DNA from: Desulfosarcina widdelii
GTDB taxonomy: Bacteria; Desulfobacterota; Desulfobacteria; Desulfobacterales; Desulfosarcinaceae
Reading direction: 5' to 3'
Assembly (NCBI RefSeq): GCF_009688965.1
Contig: NZ_AP021875.1
Location: 1-64,000, forward strand
DNA length: 64,000 nt
Part shown: positions 17,810-26,681 of the stretch, one piece after another
How the letters are laid out: the number at the start of each line of letters is the position of its first letter
Position numbering within the stretch: position 1 is the first letter of the stretch
The notes under the pieces: generated by a model
What the model saw: the letters and a program-made list of their open reading frames with translations, nothing else
Told to the model about the DNA's origin: nothing
Database searches by the model: none
Made by a program: the position numbers and the translations under genes

Positions 17810-18823
17810 ATGCCTTACGCCGCAACAATTACCGGAACCGGTTGCTCTTTTCCTCGCAACCGGGTGACCAATAAAGACATTGTCCAGCGGTTGGAAAAGG
17901 ACAACATCACCACCAACGATCAGTGGATCCGTGAACGCACCGGGATCCGCGAGCGCCGGTTTTCCGACCTGGAAAACGGCGAGGAGCACAATTCTTCCCT
18001 CGGCGTGGCGGCCGCCAGAAAGGCCCTTGACATGGCCGGACGAACCCCTGAACAGATCGATCAGATCCTCTATGCCACCTGTACGCCGGATACGCTGATT
18101 CCTTCGACCGCCTGCTGGCTACAGCATAAAATCGGTGCCCCCCAGGCTTGGGCCATGGACGTCAATGCTGCCTGCTCAGGGTTTGTGTACGGCCTTGCAA
18201 CGGCAGAGAAATTCATCCAAACCGGCCATACAAAAACGGCACTGGTGGTGGGTGCCGAGGTACTCAACCCCTTCATCAACTGGAAGGATCGTGGATCTTG
18301 CATCCTTTTCGGTGACGGCGCCGGTGCGGCTGTAGTCGAGCGTACCGAACCCGATGCACCGGCCCGCATCCTTTCCAGCCATCTGCTTTCGGACGGCAAC
18401 TTGTGGGAACTGCTCTACATCCCCGCCGGAGGATCGCGCATGGAGGTGACTCCGGGACGCTTTTCCAAGAACCTTCACAAGATGCGCATGTACGGCAAAG
18501 AGATCTTCAAGGTGGCCGTTCGGACCCTGGCCGAATTCGCCAACCGGGCGCTGGAGAGCAATGGGTTCTGCATCGACGATGTGGATTGGTTCATTCCCCA
18601 CCAGGCCAACTACCGGATTATCGAGGCGGTCGCCAAGCGTCTTCGGTGCCCCATGGAAAAGGTGGTGGTCAACGTGGATCTGTACGGCAATACCTCGGCG
18701 GCCACCATTCCCACTGCCCTGGACCAGGCGGTGCGCGACGGCAGGATCGAAAAAGGCCAATTGATTCTGCTGGACTCTTTCGGGGCTGGGCTTACCTATG
18801 GAGCCATACTCATGCGCTGGTAA
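17810..18823 (+). CDS. fabH: beta-ketoacyl-ACP synthase III
   Basis: 337-residue thiolase-fold enzyme that starts fatty-acid synthesis by condensing an acyl-CoA with malonyl-ACP. The triad is visible: Cys in NAACSGFVYG, His in WFIPHQANYRI, Asn in YGNTSAATIP. Length is normal. It is followed, in the same direction, by a FabK/nitronate-monooxygenase-like flavoprotein, consistent with a fatty-acid role for both. Confidence 0.95.
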   Translation: MPYAATITGTGCSFPRNRVTNKDIVQRLEKDNITTNDQWIRERTGIRERRFSDLENGEEHNSSLGVAAARKALDMAGRTPEQIDQILYATCTPDTLIPSTACWLQHKIGAPQAWAMDVNAACSGFVYGLATAEKFIQTGHTKTALVVGAEVLNPFINWKDRGSCILFGDGAGAAVVERTEPDAPARILSSHLLSDGNLWELLYIPAGGSRMEVTPGRFSKNLHKMRMYGKEIFKVAVRTLAEFANRALESNGFCIDDVDWFIPHQANYRIIEAVAKRLRCPMEKVVVNVDLYGNTSAATIPTALDQAVRDGRIEKGQLILLDSFGAGLTYGAILMRW

Positions 18824-19011
18824 TCGTGTCCGCACCCAAACGGCATCTTTCGGCCCAGGCCGGCGTTCTCACTCGGCCGAAATCCTCAACGTAGCGCTGC
18901 TACGCCTGCGGATTCGACCTCGCTGCGGCCTTGCCCTGAGCCGAAATCTACCATTTGGATGCAGACACGATTGGCGCGATGAATGAACAAAAAAAGTGAT
19001 GGAGAAAAACC

Positions 19012-20034
19012 ATGCTCCTGGATCGATTTTTTGAAAAAGGAAGGCAGTTTCTGGGGTGCGAAACGCCCATTATGTGCGGTGCCATGACCTGGGTGAGCGA
19101 CCCCAAACTGGTGAGCCACATGGCCCGCTGCGGCGGATTCGGTCTTCTGGCCGGCGGCAATGCGCCCGTCGAAATACTGCGGGAACAGATCGAAGAAACC
19201 CGGTCGCTTACCGACAAACCTTTCGGCGTCAATCTGATCACCATTGCGCCGGCTTATCAGGAGCAACTGGATATGGTCTGCGAAATGGGCTGCCGGGTCA
19301 TTGTTTTTGCAGGGTCCATTCCCCGTGAAAATGAAATCCAGCGCGCCAAGGACAGTGGAGCGAGTGTGATCTGCTTCGCCCCCACCGAACAGTTGGCCCT
19401 GAAATTGATCAAAATGGGCACCGATGCCCTGATTTTGGAAGGTTCCGAGGCCGGCGGCCATATCGGTCCGGTCTCCCTGACGGTTCTGATTCAGCAGATT
19501 CTGTTTAACGTGGACACGGTGCCCATTTTTGTGGCCGGCGGCATCGCCACCGGTCGGATGATGGCCCACCTGCTGATGATGGGGGCTGCCGGCATCCAGA
19601 TGGGCACCCGTTTTGTCATGTCCGAAGAGTGCGCCGTGCATCCCAAATTCAAGGAAACCTTCAGAAAGGCCAAGGCCCGCGACGCCGTGGCCACGCCGCA
19701 GTTCGACAGCCGTCTTCCCGTGATCCCCGTACGGGCATTGAAAAATGTGGGCACCAGCGAATTCGGCCGGCTGCAGTTGGATCTGCTGCGGAAACTGGAC
19801 GACAGCGCCATTGATCGCACCGAGGCCCAGTACGAAGTGGAGCGCTTCTGGATGGGCGCCCTGAAAAATGCCGTTGTCGATGGAGACATGAAAAACGGAT
19901 CCCTCATGGCCGGCCAGAGCGTGGGCTTGGCGGACAAGATTCTGCCGCTGCAGGGGATTTTCGAGGAATTGATCGACGATGCCGAAAAAGAGATGCAGCG
20001 GCTGGCTAAACGCTTTACCGATACATGTAATTAA
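19012..20034 (+). CDS. FabK-like enoyl-ACP reductase / nitronate monooxygenase family
   Basis: 340-residue FMN TIM-barrel protein of the NMO/FabK family. Motifs: PIMCGAMTWVSDP at the N-terminus, GFGLLAGG, EGSEAGGHIG (FMN phosphate/His), VAGGIATGRMM and GAAGIQMGTRFVMS. FabK reduces the enoyl-ACP double bond with NAD(P)H; NMO oxidises nitronates. The neighbouring fabH favours the FabK reading in an anaerobe, but this is inference. GGAG precedes the ATG by 8 bases. Confidence 0.82.
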   Translation: MLLDRFFEKGRQFLGCETPIMCGAMTWVSDPKLVSHMARCGGFGLLAGGNAPVEILREQIEETRSLTDKPFGVNLITIAPAYQEQLDMVCEMGCRVIVFAGSIPRENEIQRAKDSGASVICFAPTEQLALKLIKMGTDALILEGSEAGGHIGPVSLTVLIQQILFNVDTVPIFVAGGIATGRMMAHLLMMGAAGIQMGTRFVMSEECAVHPKFKETFRKAKARDAVATPQFDSRLPVIPVRALKNVGTSEFGRLQLDLLRKLDDSAIDRTEAQYEVERFWMGALKNAVVDGDMKNGSLMAGQSVGLADKILPLQGIFEELIDDAEKEMQRLAKRFTDTCN

Positions 20035-20064
20035 TCTGAGTCGTGTCCTGCGCCCAATTTGGCG

Positions 20065-20117
20065 TTGACATACCGCCCGGAATCTGGTTAACCAAGATCT
20101 GTTTAAAAGGTTAACCA
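20065..20117 (+). promoter_or_regulatory. birA promoter with BirA-type operator
   Basis: TTGACA at 20065-20070. An operator of two mirrored arms, TGGTTAACC (20085-20093) and GGTTAACCA (20109-20117), is separated by 15 bases and ends one base before the birA ATG. This fits the BirA box shape (TTGTNAACC-N14-16-GGTTNACAA). Bound holo-repressor would cover the -10 and start region, so autoregulation is expected. Confidence 0.75.
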
Positions 20118-20118
20118 G

Positions 20119-21048
20119 ATGAGCCCCAAACAGAAAATTATCCGAATTCTTGATCATGACGGCGGTGTGGTTTCCGGAGAAACCCTGAGCGCCGAACTGG
20201 GCGTCAGCCGGGTTTCCATCTGGAAGCACATCAAGGGGCTCGTCCAACAAGGTATTCCCATCCAATCCTCTGCCAGGGGCTATCGCCTGGCCAGTGATCC
20301 CGACAGCCTGCACCCTTACCATTTCGCTTCCCGACAGGATCGGATTCATTTTTTCCCGGAAACCGGGTCCACCATGGACGAGGCCATGCGTCTGGCGCGG
20401 GACGGCTGCCCAGATTTTACGGTGGCCGTGGCCCTGCGCCAAACCCGGGGTCGGGGCCGCATGCAGCGGGTATGGTCTTCGGACGCAGGCGGCCTCTATT
20501 TTACTGTCGTAGTCCGTCCGGGTATCCCGCTGATGTTTTCCGGTCTGGTGAACCTGGCCGCCGCCATCGACGTGGCCGATATCCTGAGTTCCGGATACGC
20601 GGTGGCAGCCGGCCTGAAGTGGCCCAACGATATCCTGGTCAACGAAAAGAAGATTTGCGGCATTTTATCCCAGATGGAGGCCGAGGGAGATCAGGTGGAT
20701 TACCTGAACCTCGGGATGGGGCTCAATGTCAACAACCAGCCGGAATCGGTGGAAGCCGGCGCCGTTTCTTTAAAATCCCTGTTGGGCCGACCCGTTCCCC
20801 GCCGGGAAATTCTGGTCGCTTTCCTGGACGCTTTTGAAAAACGGATGAAGAACTTCGATCCTGCTGCCGTGATCCAGCAGTGGAAATCGCACAATGTGAC
20901 CCTGGGAAAACGGGTTCGCGTTGCCACCGTTAAAGAAACCGTCGAAGGTCTGGCCGTTGATCTGGACGCACATGGGGGCCTGATCCTGCAGTTGGCGGAT
21001 GGAACGCGGCAAACCGCTGTCCACGGAGATTGTTTTCATGGACCGTGA
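20119..21048 (+). CDS. birA: bifunctional biotin-protein ligase / repressor
   Basis: 309 residues: an N-terminal winged helix-turn-helix (about 1-60, LSAELGVSRVSIWKHI), the catalytic domain with the biotinyl-AMP loop GRGRMQRVW, KWPNDILV, and a C-terminal SH3-like domain. It attaches biotin to carboxylase carrier proteins and, via the HTH, represses biotin genes. The bioY-ecfA-ecfT transporter follows in the same direction, so synthesis, uptake and sensing of biotin are linked. No Shine-Dalgarno is evident because the operator abuts the ATG; translation may be nearly leaderless. Confidence 0.94.
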   Translation: MSPKQKIIRILDHDGGVVSGETLSAELGVSRVSIWKHIKGLVQQGIPIQSSARGYRLASDPDSLHPYHFASRQDRIHFFPETGSTMDEAMRLARDGCPDFTVAVALRQTRGRGRMQRVWSSDAGGLYFTVVVRPGIPLMFSGLVNLAAAIDVADILSSGYAVAAGLKWPNDILVNEKKICGILSQMEAEGDQVDYLNLGMGLNVNNQPESVEAGAVSLKSLLGRPVPRREILVAFLDAFEKRMKNFDPAAVIQQWKSHNVTLGKRVRVATVKETVEGLAVDLDAHGGLILQLADGTRQTAVHGDCFHGP

Positions 21049-21057
21049 TCGGAGATC

Positions 21058-21121
21058 GGTGATCCGTGAACAGTGAACGGTGAAAGGCGAATGAACGGGC
21101 GACCGGCCGATCGCCCCTGCC
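21058..21121. repeat. dispersed repeat, copy A
   Basis: Contains GTGATCCGTGAACAGTGAAC and the palindromic core GGGCGACCGGCCGATCGCCC. An inverted, closely similar copy lies at 26272-26334, so the pair brackets bioY through trkH. REP-like element. Confidence 0.7.
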
Positions 21122-21131
21122 TCCGGATAAC

Positions 21132-21205
21132 TCAATAAACTCAACGAACCCAAAGAACCCAACAAACCCGATAAACCCAATGAACCCAACCAACCCCCAA
21201 CAACT
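21132..21205. repeat. imperfect AACCCA-type tandem repeat across the bioY start
   Basis: About eight units of 8-10 bases variant on AACCCAAN/AACTCAAN run from 21132 through the bioY ATG and into its first codons (MNPTNPQQ). No Shine-Dalgarno is visible before the ATG. Confidence 0.65.
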
Positions 21206-21743
21206 CAAACACATGGTCTACGCGGCGCTGATGGCCGCACTGACCGCTGCCGGCGCCTATATTGCCATTCCCGTGGGGCCGGTGCCCATTGTCCTTCAGA
21301 ACCTGTTCGTCATGCTGGCCGGCCTGCTTCTGGGCGGCCGCTGGGCCTTGATCAGCATGGGCGTCTACCTGCTGGCCGGCGCCGTGGGACTGCCCGTTTT
21401 TGCAGGCGGGGCAGGCGGCATCGGCAAATTCGTGGGGCCCACGGGCGGCTACCTGTTTGGCTTCGCCGCCGCGGCCTTCCTCATCGGGATTATCTCCGAA
21501 CGCGGACGGGGAAGGGCGGTCGTCGATGTGATGGCGATGATCGCCGGCACACTGGTCGTCTATGCATTCGGTGTCACCTGGCTCAAGGCGATTACGGGAA
21601 TGAGCTTTACCAAGTCCTTTGCCGTGGGGATGCTGCCGTTTCTGATCGGCGACGCCATAAAGATTGCGGCGGCCGTTCCCATTGCCCGCGCCCTGCGGCC
21701 CATGATTGACGGTTCGCTTCGCCCCGCCGGAACTGTCGGCTGA
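21180..21743 (+). CDS. bioY: biotin ECF transporter S component
   Basis: 187-residue membrane protein with about six helices and BioY signatures: AAGAYIAIPVGPVPIVLQN, LLGGRWALISMGVYLLAGA, GLPVFAGG..G...GPTGGYL. It binds biotin and works with EcfA and EcfT encoded directly downstream. The annotated ATG lies in a repeat without ribosome site; ATG 21213 (MVYAALMAAL) is a possible alternative because BioY proteins often start close to that helix. Confidence 0.93.
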   Translation: MNPTNPQQLKHMVYAALMAALTAAGAYIAIPVGPVPIVLQNLFVMLAGLLLGGRWALISMGVYLLAGAVGLPVFAGGAGGIGKFVGPTGGYLFGFAAAAFLIGIISERGRGRAVVDVMAMIAGTLVVYAFGVTWLKAITGMSFTKSFAVGMLPFLIGDAIKIAAAVPIARALRPMIDGSLRPAGTVG

Positions 21744-21747
21744 TCCC

Positions 21748-22497
21748 ATGGCGATCATTGAAACGAAAAAATTGTGCCATCGGTTTGCCGACGGCACCCT
21801 GGCACTGGACGACGTCACCCTTTGTTTCGAAGATGGAGAATTCACGGTGATCGCCGGTGCCAACGGTTCCGGGAAAACCACCCTGCTGCGACATTTCAAC
21901 GGCTTGCTGCTGCCCGGTTCCGGATCGGTTACCGTAGACGGCCTAGCTGTGCAAAAAGATCTTTCGAAAGCCCGCCAGAAGGTCGGGATGGTGTTTCAGG
22001 ATGCCGACAGCCAGATCGTGGGCGAGACGGTTTACGACGATGTCGCTTTCGGTCCTGAAAACCTGGGACTGACCAGGCCGCAGATCGACCGCCGAGTGGG
22101 GCGCGCCCTTGCCGTTGTGGGTCTTGCCGGGCAGGAGGACAAAAGACCCCACTATCTTTCCGGTGGAGAAAAGCGCCGTCTGGCCATTGCCGGTGTCCTG
22201 GCCATGGAACCCGGCGTGCTGCTCATGGACGAGCCGTTTTCCAACCTCGATTATCCGGCAACCTGCCGGGTGCTCGACCAGATTCTCGAGTTGCATCGAA
22301 ACGGCCATACCGTGATTATCACGACCCACGATCTTGAAAAGGTGGTGGCCCACGCCCAGCGCCTGGTGGTCATGGCCGCCGGTCGGGTGGTCGAAGACGG
22401 TGTTCCGCAAAAAGTGATCGCCGGGATCGAGCGCTTCGGCATACGGCCGCCCTGTTCCGTGCAACTGGGCCGCGGAATTCTGCCATGGGCGAGATAG
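21748..22497 (+). CDS. ecfA: ECF transporter ATPase
   Basis: 249-residue ABC ATPase starting 5 bases after the bioY stop. Walker A GANGSGKTT, Q-loop GMVFQDADSQ, signature YLSGGEKRRLAIAG, Walker B VLLMDEPFSNLD and H-loop TTHD are all present. It powers biotin uptake with BioY and EcfT. A single ATPase gene suggests a homodimer, as in BioMNY. It overlaps ecfT by 13 bases. Confidence 0.94.
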   Translation: MAIIETKKLCHRFADGTLALDDVTLCFEDGEFTVIAGANGSGKTTLLRHFNGLLLPGSGSVTVDGLAVQKDLSKARQKVGMVFQDADSQIVGETVYDDVAFGPENLGLTRPQIDRRVGRALAVVGLAGQEDKRPHYLSGGEKRRLAIAGVLAMEPGVLLMDEPFSNLDYPATCRVLDQILELHRNGHTVIITTHDLEKVVAHAQRLVVMAAGRVVEDGVPQKVIAGIERFGIRPPCSVQLGRGILPWAR

Positions 22498-23222
22498 CCG
22501 CCATCGGCTTTACGCCCGGCCGATCCCTTCTCCACCGGCTGGACCCGCGTACCAAACAGACCCTGCTGATTGTCTTTGGCGCGATCAGTCCATGGGGTGA
22601 TTTTTTCTTTCTATCGATACTTAGCACCACGTTGCTTTTTTGCTTTGCCACCGCCCGCATTCCTTTCGGTCGGTTGGTTCGGGAAATTCGCTATTTCCTT
22701 TTTTTTCTGGCACTCCTTTTCTGCCTGCGGACCGTATCCTTCGACGGTTGGACGCCTGTCTTCGCCATGGATCCGGCCGCAGAGGCCCTGAAGATCTGCT
22801 GGCGCCTGTTGCTGGTGGTGATGATGGGCCTGCTTGTCATGGCCACCACACGTACGGCCCATATTCGCGCCGCCCTGGTATGGTTCTTAAAGCCGGTGCC
22901 CCTGATCGACGAAAAGATGGCCGCCACCATGGTGGGACTGGTTGTGCGGTTTCTGCCCCAAATTTTGTTTCAGGCTGCAGAGATATCCGACGCGCAGCGG
23001 GCCCGGTGTGCCGATCGGTGCAAGAACCCGATGCTTCGTTTAAAGCGCTTTGGCATCCCGCTGTTCCGGCGGGTATTTACCTGTGCCGACGAGCTTGTCG
23101 CCGCCATGCAGGCCCGCTGCTATAGCGAGAACCGGACCCTTCCCGAACTATATTTTACATTAATGGATCTGCTGGCCGTGGTTGCCGCGGTCATCGTCGC
23201 TTTGACCGCATTGATTTCCTGA
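22485..23222 (+). CDS. ecfT: ECF transporter transmembrane coupling protein
   Basis: 245 residues with about five membrane helices and cytoplasmic coupling helices carrying the Ala-Arg-Xaa-type motifs (SDAQRARCADR, AAMQARCYSENR) that dock on the ATPase. It connects EcfA to BioY. The start overlaps the end of ecfA, indicating translational coupling. Confidence 0.92.
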   Translation: MGEIAAIGFTPGRSLLHRLDPRTKQTLLIVFGAISPWGDFFFLSILSTTLLFCFATARIPFGRLVREIRYFLFFLALLFCLRTVSFDGWTPVFAMDPAAEALKICWRLLLVVMMGLLVMATTRTAHIRAALVWFLKPVPLIDEKMAATMVGLVVRFLPQILFQAAEISDAQRARCADRCKNPMLRLKRFGIPLFRRVFTCADELVAAMQARCYSENRTLPELYFTLMDLLAVVAAVIVALTALIS

Positions 23223-23435
23223 CCGGCCCGCCTATTCGTTGAAACCTCCCCACACCCTCACAACCGATGTTCGGCGGCGATGTTTCCGCATTTGACACCC
23301 GTTGACGTCAATGGTAGGCATAGCTGCAAAATAGGGTGGGGCAATGGCCGGTTTACTGCTTTACATTTATCCACAAATAACTAATCTGTCTGATTTAAAG
23401 ACAAATACCACCTTTGATCGTGGAGGAGAACTGCG

Positions 23436-24800
23436 GTGAAAATCGTTATCATCGGTGCCGGCGAGGTAGGATTTCACATCGCCAGCCGACTGGCGCTGGA
23501 GAGCAAGGACGTGGTGGTGGTCGATTGCAGTGCCGAAGCGCTGCAGCGGCTTACGGACAGTGTCGATGTTCAGACGGTCGTCGGTTCGGGAAGCAGCCCC
23601 TCCATCCTCGATTCTGCGGGCATTCGTGAGGCGGAGATAATGCTGGCCGTCACCGATTCCGATGAGGTAAACCTTGTTGCCTGCCTGGTGGCAGACACCC
23701 TGGCGCCCGCAACCAAGAAACTGGCCCGTCTGCGGGGAGCCGATTTCGAACATTACCATGAGTCGTTCAAAACCAATGCACCGCATATCGACACCGTCAT
23801 CAACCCAGACATCGAGGTGGTTCGGACCATCGAACGATTGATGAATGTTCCGGGTGCGGTGGACGTGGGAGACTTTGCCGACGGGCGCATCAAATTCGTC
23901 GGCATCCATCTGGAAGCCGGCTCGCGACTGGACGGTGTGCGTTTGGCCGACCTGGGAAATGTCCTTCAGGAAGACCGGCCGTTGATCGCCGCCGTGGTGC
24001 GCGACGACCAACTGATCGTTCCCACGGGCAGGAACCATTTGCGTGCCGGCGATCTGATTTACTTTATCTGTGAGGAAAGAAACCTGGTCTCTCAGCTTGC
24101 GATTTTCGATAAGCAGGTCACACCGGTCAAAAGGGTGTTGATCGTCGGCGGCGGGCGCATCGGCTACCGGCTGGCCCGACGGCTGGAAGAAAAGTCGCTG
24201 GCCTGTAAGCTGATCGAAAAACGACCCGAACGATGCGATTTGCTGGCCGAGAGGCTGGACCGAACCGTCGTGCTGCGGGGGGACGGTTCCGACCAGAGCC
24301 TGTTGATCGAGGAGAACATTCCGGATATGGATCTGGTCGTGACCTTGACCGGTGACGAGGAAACCAATATTCTCGCATCCCTGCTGGCCAAACGGCTGGG
24401 CGCGGCCAAGACCATCACCCAGATCGACAAGTTCAGTTATTTCCCGCTGATGTCCACCATCGGCATCGAACAGGTGGTCAGCCCGCGTCTGTCAGCCATC
24501 AATTCCATTCTGCAGCATATCCGCAGGGGCAAAGTGCTTTCAGCCATCTCCATCAAGGGAGAAGCCGGAGAGGTGATGGAGGCCCTGGCCCTGCCCACTT
24601 CGGATATCGTTTCCAAGCCGTTGAAAAAGATTTCTTTTCCCAAAGGTGCCATGGTGGCGGGCATTATCCGTGGGGAGACGATTATCATCCCCGATGGCGA
24701 CAGCGTCATCGAGCCAGACGACCGGATCATCATTTTTGCCACCCGCACGGCTGTTCGCGGCGTGGAGAAGATGCTGGCCGTAAAGCTGGAGTACGTATAG
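23436..24800 (+). CDS. trkA: Trk potassium uptake regulatory subunit
   Basis: 454 residues with two RCK units: Rossmann folds starting IIGAGEVGFHIA and IVGGGRIGYRLA, each followed by a TrkA-C domain. The GTG start has GGAGGAG 7 bases upstream. TrkA binds NAD(H)/ATP and gates the TrkH channel in the membrane. trkH begins one base after its stop. Confidence 0.95.
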   Translation: MKIVIIGAGEVGFHIASRLALESKDVVVVDCSAEALQRLTDSVDVQTVVGSGSSPSILDSAGIREAEIMLAVTDSDEVNLVACLVADTLAPATKKLARLRGADFEHYHESFKTNAPHIDTVINPDIEVVRTIERLMNVPGAVDVGDFADGRIKFVGIHLEAGSRLDGVRLADLGNVLQEDRPLIAAVVRDDQLIVPTGRNHLRAGDLIYFICEERNLVSQLAIFDKQVTPVKRVLIVGGGRIGYRLARRLEEKSLACKLIEKRPERCDLLAERLDRTVVLRGDGSDQSLLIEENIPDMDLVVTLTGDEETNILASLLAKRLGAAKTITQIDKFSYFPLMSTIGIEQVVSPRLSAINSILQHIRRGKVLSAISIKGEAGEVMEALALPTSDIVSKPLKKISFPKGAMVAGIIRGETIIIPDGDSVIEPDDRIIIFATRTAVRGVEKMLAVKLEYV

Positions 24801-26249
24801 ATGCGCTGGCGCTATATTCTCAACACCGTAGGGGTGTTGACTCTTTTTTTTGGCGGCACCATGCTGGTTCCCTTGCTTTTCGATTTTTTTGCCGGGGACG
24901 TCAGCCTGCTGCCGATGGTCGAGGCCATGGGCGTTACCCTGTTTTGCGGGGCCGCCTTGGTGCTGCTGTTCCGCTGCGAGAAGACCGAAACCATCAGCCA
25001 GCGGGAGGGCATGGCCATCGTCGCGCTGGGATGGACGGCCATCGGTTTGTTCGGTTCTCTCCCGTTTTATTTCTCCGGACCGAACTTTTTGTTTGTGGAT
25101 GCCTGCTTTGAGTCGATATCCGGGTTTACCACTACCGGTTCGTCGATCCTGACCGACATCGAAGGCCTGAGCCGCGGTCTGCTCGTCTGGCGCAGCTTTA
25201 TCCAGTGGCTGGGGGGCATGGGGATCATCGTACTGTCCATCGCGATCCTGCCTTTTCTGGGCGTCGGCGGCATGCAGCTTTACAAGGCCGAGGTGCCCAG
25301 CCCGGTGCCGGACAAGCTCAAACCCCGCATCCGCGACACGGCCATGATTCTCTGGAAGGTCTACGCTCTGTTCACCGTCATCGAGACACTGCTGCTCGTG
25401 GCCGGCGGCATGAGTTTTTTCGATGCCATCAATCATGCCTTCACCACCTTGCCCACCGGCGGGTTTTCGACCAAGAACGCTTCGGTGGCCCATTTCGACA
25501 GTGCCTACATCGACGGAGTCATTATTGTTTTCATGCTTCTGGCCGGCATCAACTTCTCCCTTCATTACCAACTGTTGAGAGGAAAGCCGCTGGCCCTGTG
25601 GAAAGACTCCGAGTGCCGTTTTTTCCTGGCCATGTGCCTGATCCTGACACTTGTGGTGGGATTCGACATCTACCGCACGGTGACACCGGATGTGGGCCAA
25701 TCCCTGCGTTTTGCAGCGTTTCAGGTGGTCAGCATCGTGACCACCACCGGCTATGCCACTGCCGACTATGAATTATGGCCGGCCATGTCCCAGATTATAC
25801 TGCTTTTGTGCATGTTCATGGGGGCCTCGGCCGGTTCCACCGGCGGAGGCATGAAGTGCCTGCGCATTATGCTTTGCTTCAAGTATAGCTATAAAGAACT
25901 TTTTTCGATGATCCATCCCCGCGCCGTCACACGCATCAAGATCGGCGGCAAGCCCGTCCCCGAGGAGGTAGTGAGAAGCGTTCTCGGCTTTCTGGCCCTT
26001 TATATGGCGCTTTTTTCGATTGCAACGGTGCTGCTGGCCGGCATCGGGGTCGATTTTGTCACCGCGATTGGGGCCGTAGCGGCGACTATCGGCAATATCG
26101 GACCAGGCTTCGGGATGGTGGGGCCGGTGGAAAATTTTGCCCAGATCCCCTATTGGGGCAAGTGGCTTTTGTCCTGGTGCATGCTGCTGGGCCGGCTGGA
26201 AATTTATACGTTGATCATCCTAGTGGTGCCGGAATTCTGGCGGAAATAA
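24801..26249 (+). CDS. trkH: Trk potassium uptake membrane subunit
   Basis: 482-residue membrane protein of the SKT/TrkH family, with four pore repeats each carrying a filter-type loop (GFTTTGSS, LPTGGFST, TTTGYATAD, GNIGPGFG). It forms the K+ channel gated by TrkA. Immediately downstream lies the inverted copy of the dispersed repeat, whose GC palindrome could also end transcription. Confidence 0.95.
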   Translation: MRWRYILNTVGVLTLFFGGTMLVPLLFDFFAGDVSLLPMVEAMGVTLFCGAALVLLFRCEKTETISQREGMAIVALGWTAIGLFGSLPFYFSGPNFLFVDACFESISGFTTTGSSILTDIEGLSRGLLVWRSFIQWLGGMGIIVLSIAILPFLGVGGMQLYKAEVPSPVPDKLKPRIRDTAMILWKVYALFTVIETLLLVAGGMSFFDAINHAFTTLPTGGFSTKNASVAHFDSAYIDGVIIVFMLLAGINFSLHYQLLRGKPLALWKDSECRFFLAMCLILTLVVGFDIYRTVTPDVGQSLRFAAFQVVSIVTTTGYATADYELWPAMSQIILLLCMFMGASAGSTGGGMKCLRIMLCFKYSYKELFSMIHPRAVTRIKIGGKPVPEEVVRSVLGFLALYMALFSIATVLLAGIGVDFVTAIGAVAATIGNIGPGFGMVGPVENFAQIPYWGKWLLSWCMLLGRLEIYTLIILVVPEFWRK

Positions 26250-26271
26250 GGGCCGTTTGTTCCTTTCGTTG

Positions 26272-26334
26272 GCGGTAGGGGCGACCGGCCGGTCGCCCCT
26301 ACCATTTACCGTTCACCGTTCACGGATCACTGTC
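26272..26334. repeat. dispersed repeat, copy B (inverted relative to copy A)
   Basis: Perfect palindrome GGGGCGACCGGCCGGTCGCC within a longer palindrome, followed by TTCACCGTTCACGGATCAC, which is the reverse complement of the corresponding arm in copy A at 21058-21121. Confidence 0.75.
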
Positions 26335-26409
26335 ACCATTTCAAAGAAATTTTATTCATTTTCCTGTTGACAAAGGCCGAACTGGCGTATACATACGTTG
26401 TTTCTTTTC

Positions 26410-26485
26410 GGGCCGTTAACTCAGTCGGTAGAGTATCTGCCTTTTAAGCAGAGAGTCGTTGGTTCGAGCCCAACACGGCCCACCA
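26410..26485 (+). tRNA. tRNA-Lys(UUU)
   Basis: Acceptor GGGCCGT/ACGGCCC, anticodon loop CTTTTAA (UUU), T-loop GGTTCGAGCCC, encoded CCA. 18 bases before tRNA-Glu, probably co-transcribed. Confidence 0.97.
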
Positions 26486-26503
26486 AAAATTTGAAAAGTA
26501 TGC

Positions 26504-26581
26504 GTCCCCATCGTCTAGCCTGGCCCAGGACACCGGCCTTTCACGCCGGCGACAGGGGTTCGAATCCCCTTGGGGACGCCA
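26504..26581 (+). tRNA. tRNA-Glu(UUC); integration site
   Basis: Acceptor GTCCCCA/TGGGGAC, anticodon stem CCGGC/GCCGG with loop CTTTCAC (UUC), T-loop GGTTCGAATCC, CCA encoded. An integrase gene on the opposite strand ends 100 bases downstream, making the 3' half of this tRNA the likely att site. The second att copy was not seen in the window. Confidence 0.96.
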
Positions 26582-26612
26582 CTTCACTATATATCTAATT
26601 TCCCTGTTTTCG

Positions 26613-26651
26613 GCCACTTACACAGTCTCCAGCTGTTAAGTGGCTTTTTTG
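26613..26651 (+). terminator. rho-independent terminator after the tRNA pair
   Basis: Stem GCCACTTA / TAAGTGGC followed by six or more T. It ends the tRNA-Lys/tRNA-Glu transcript, and read on the other strand may serve the integrase. Confidence 0.75.
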
Positions 26652-26681
26652 TTTCTGGTCAAATGAGGCGTTGACGGCTTT

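Noticed and set aside
18886..20442. 518-codon minus-strand ORF opposite the FabK-like gene and birA
   Set aside because: His/Gln/Gly-rich composition typical of an antisense shadow; both plus-strand genes have clear motifs.
23368..23376. TTATCCACA, a perfect DnaA box, upstream of trkA
   Set aside because: A single copy with no cluster around it; expected by chance in a window this size.
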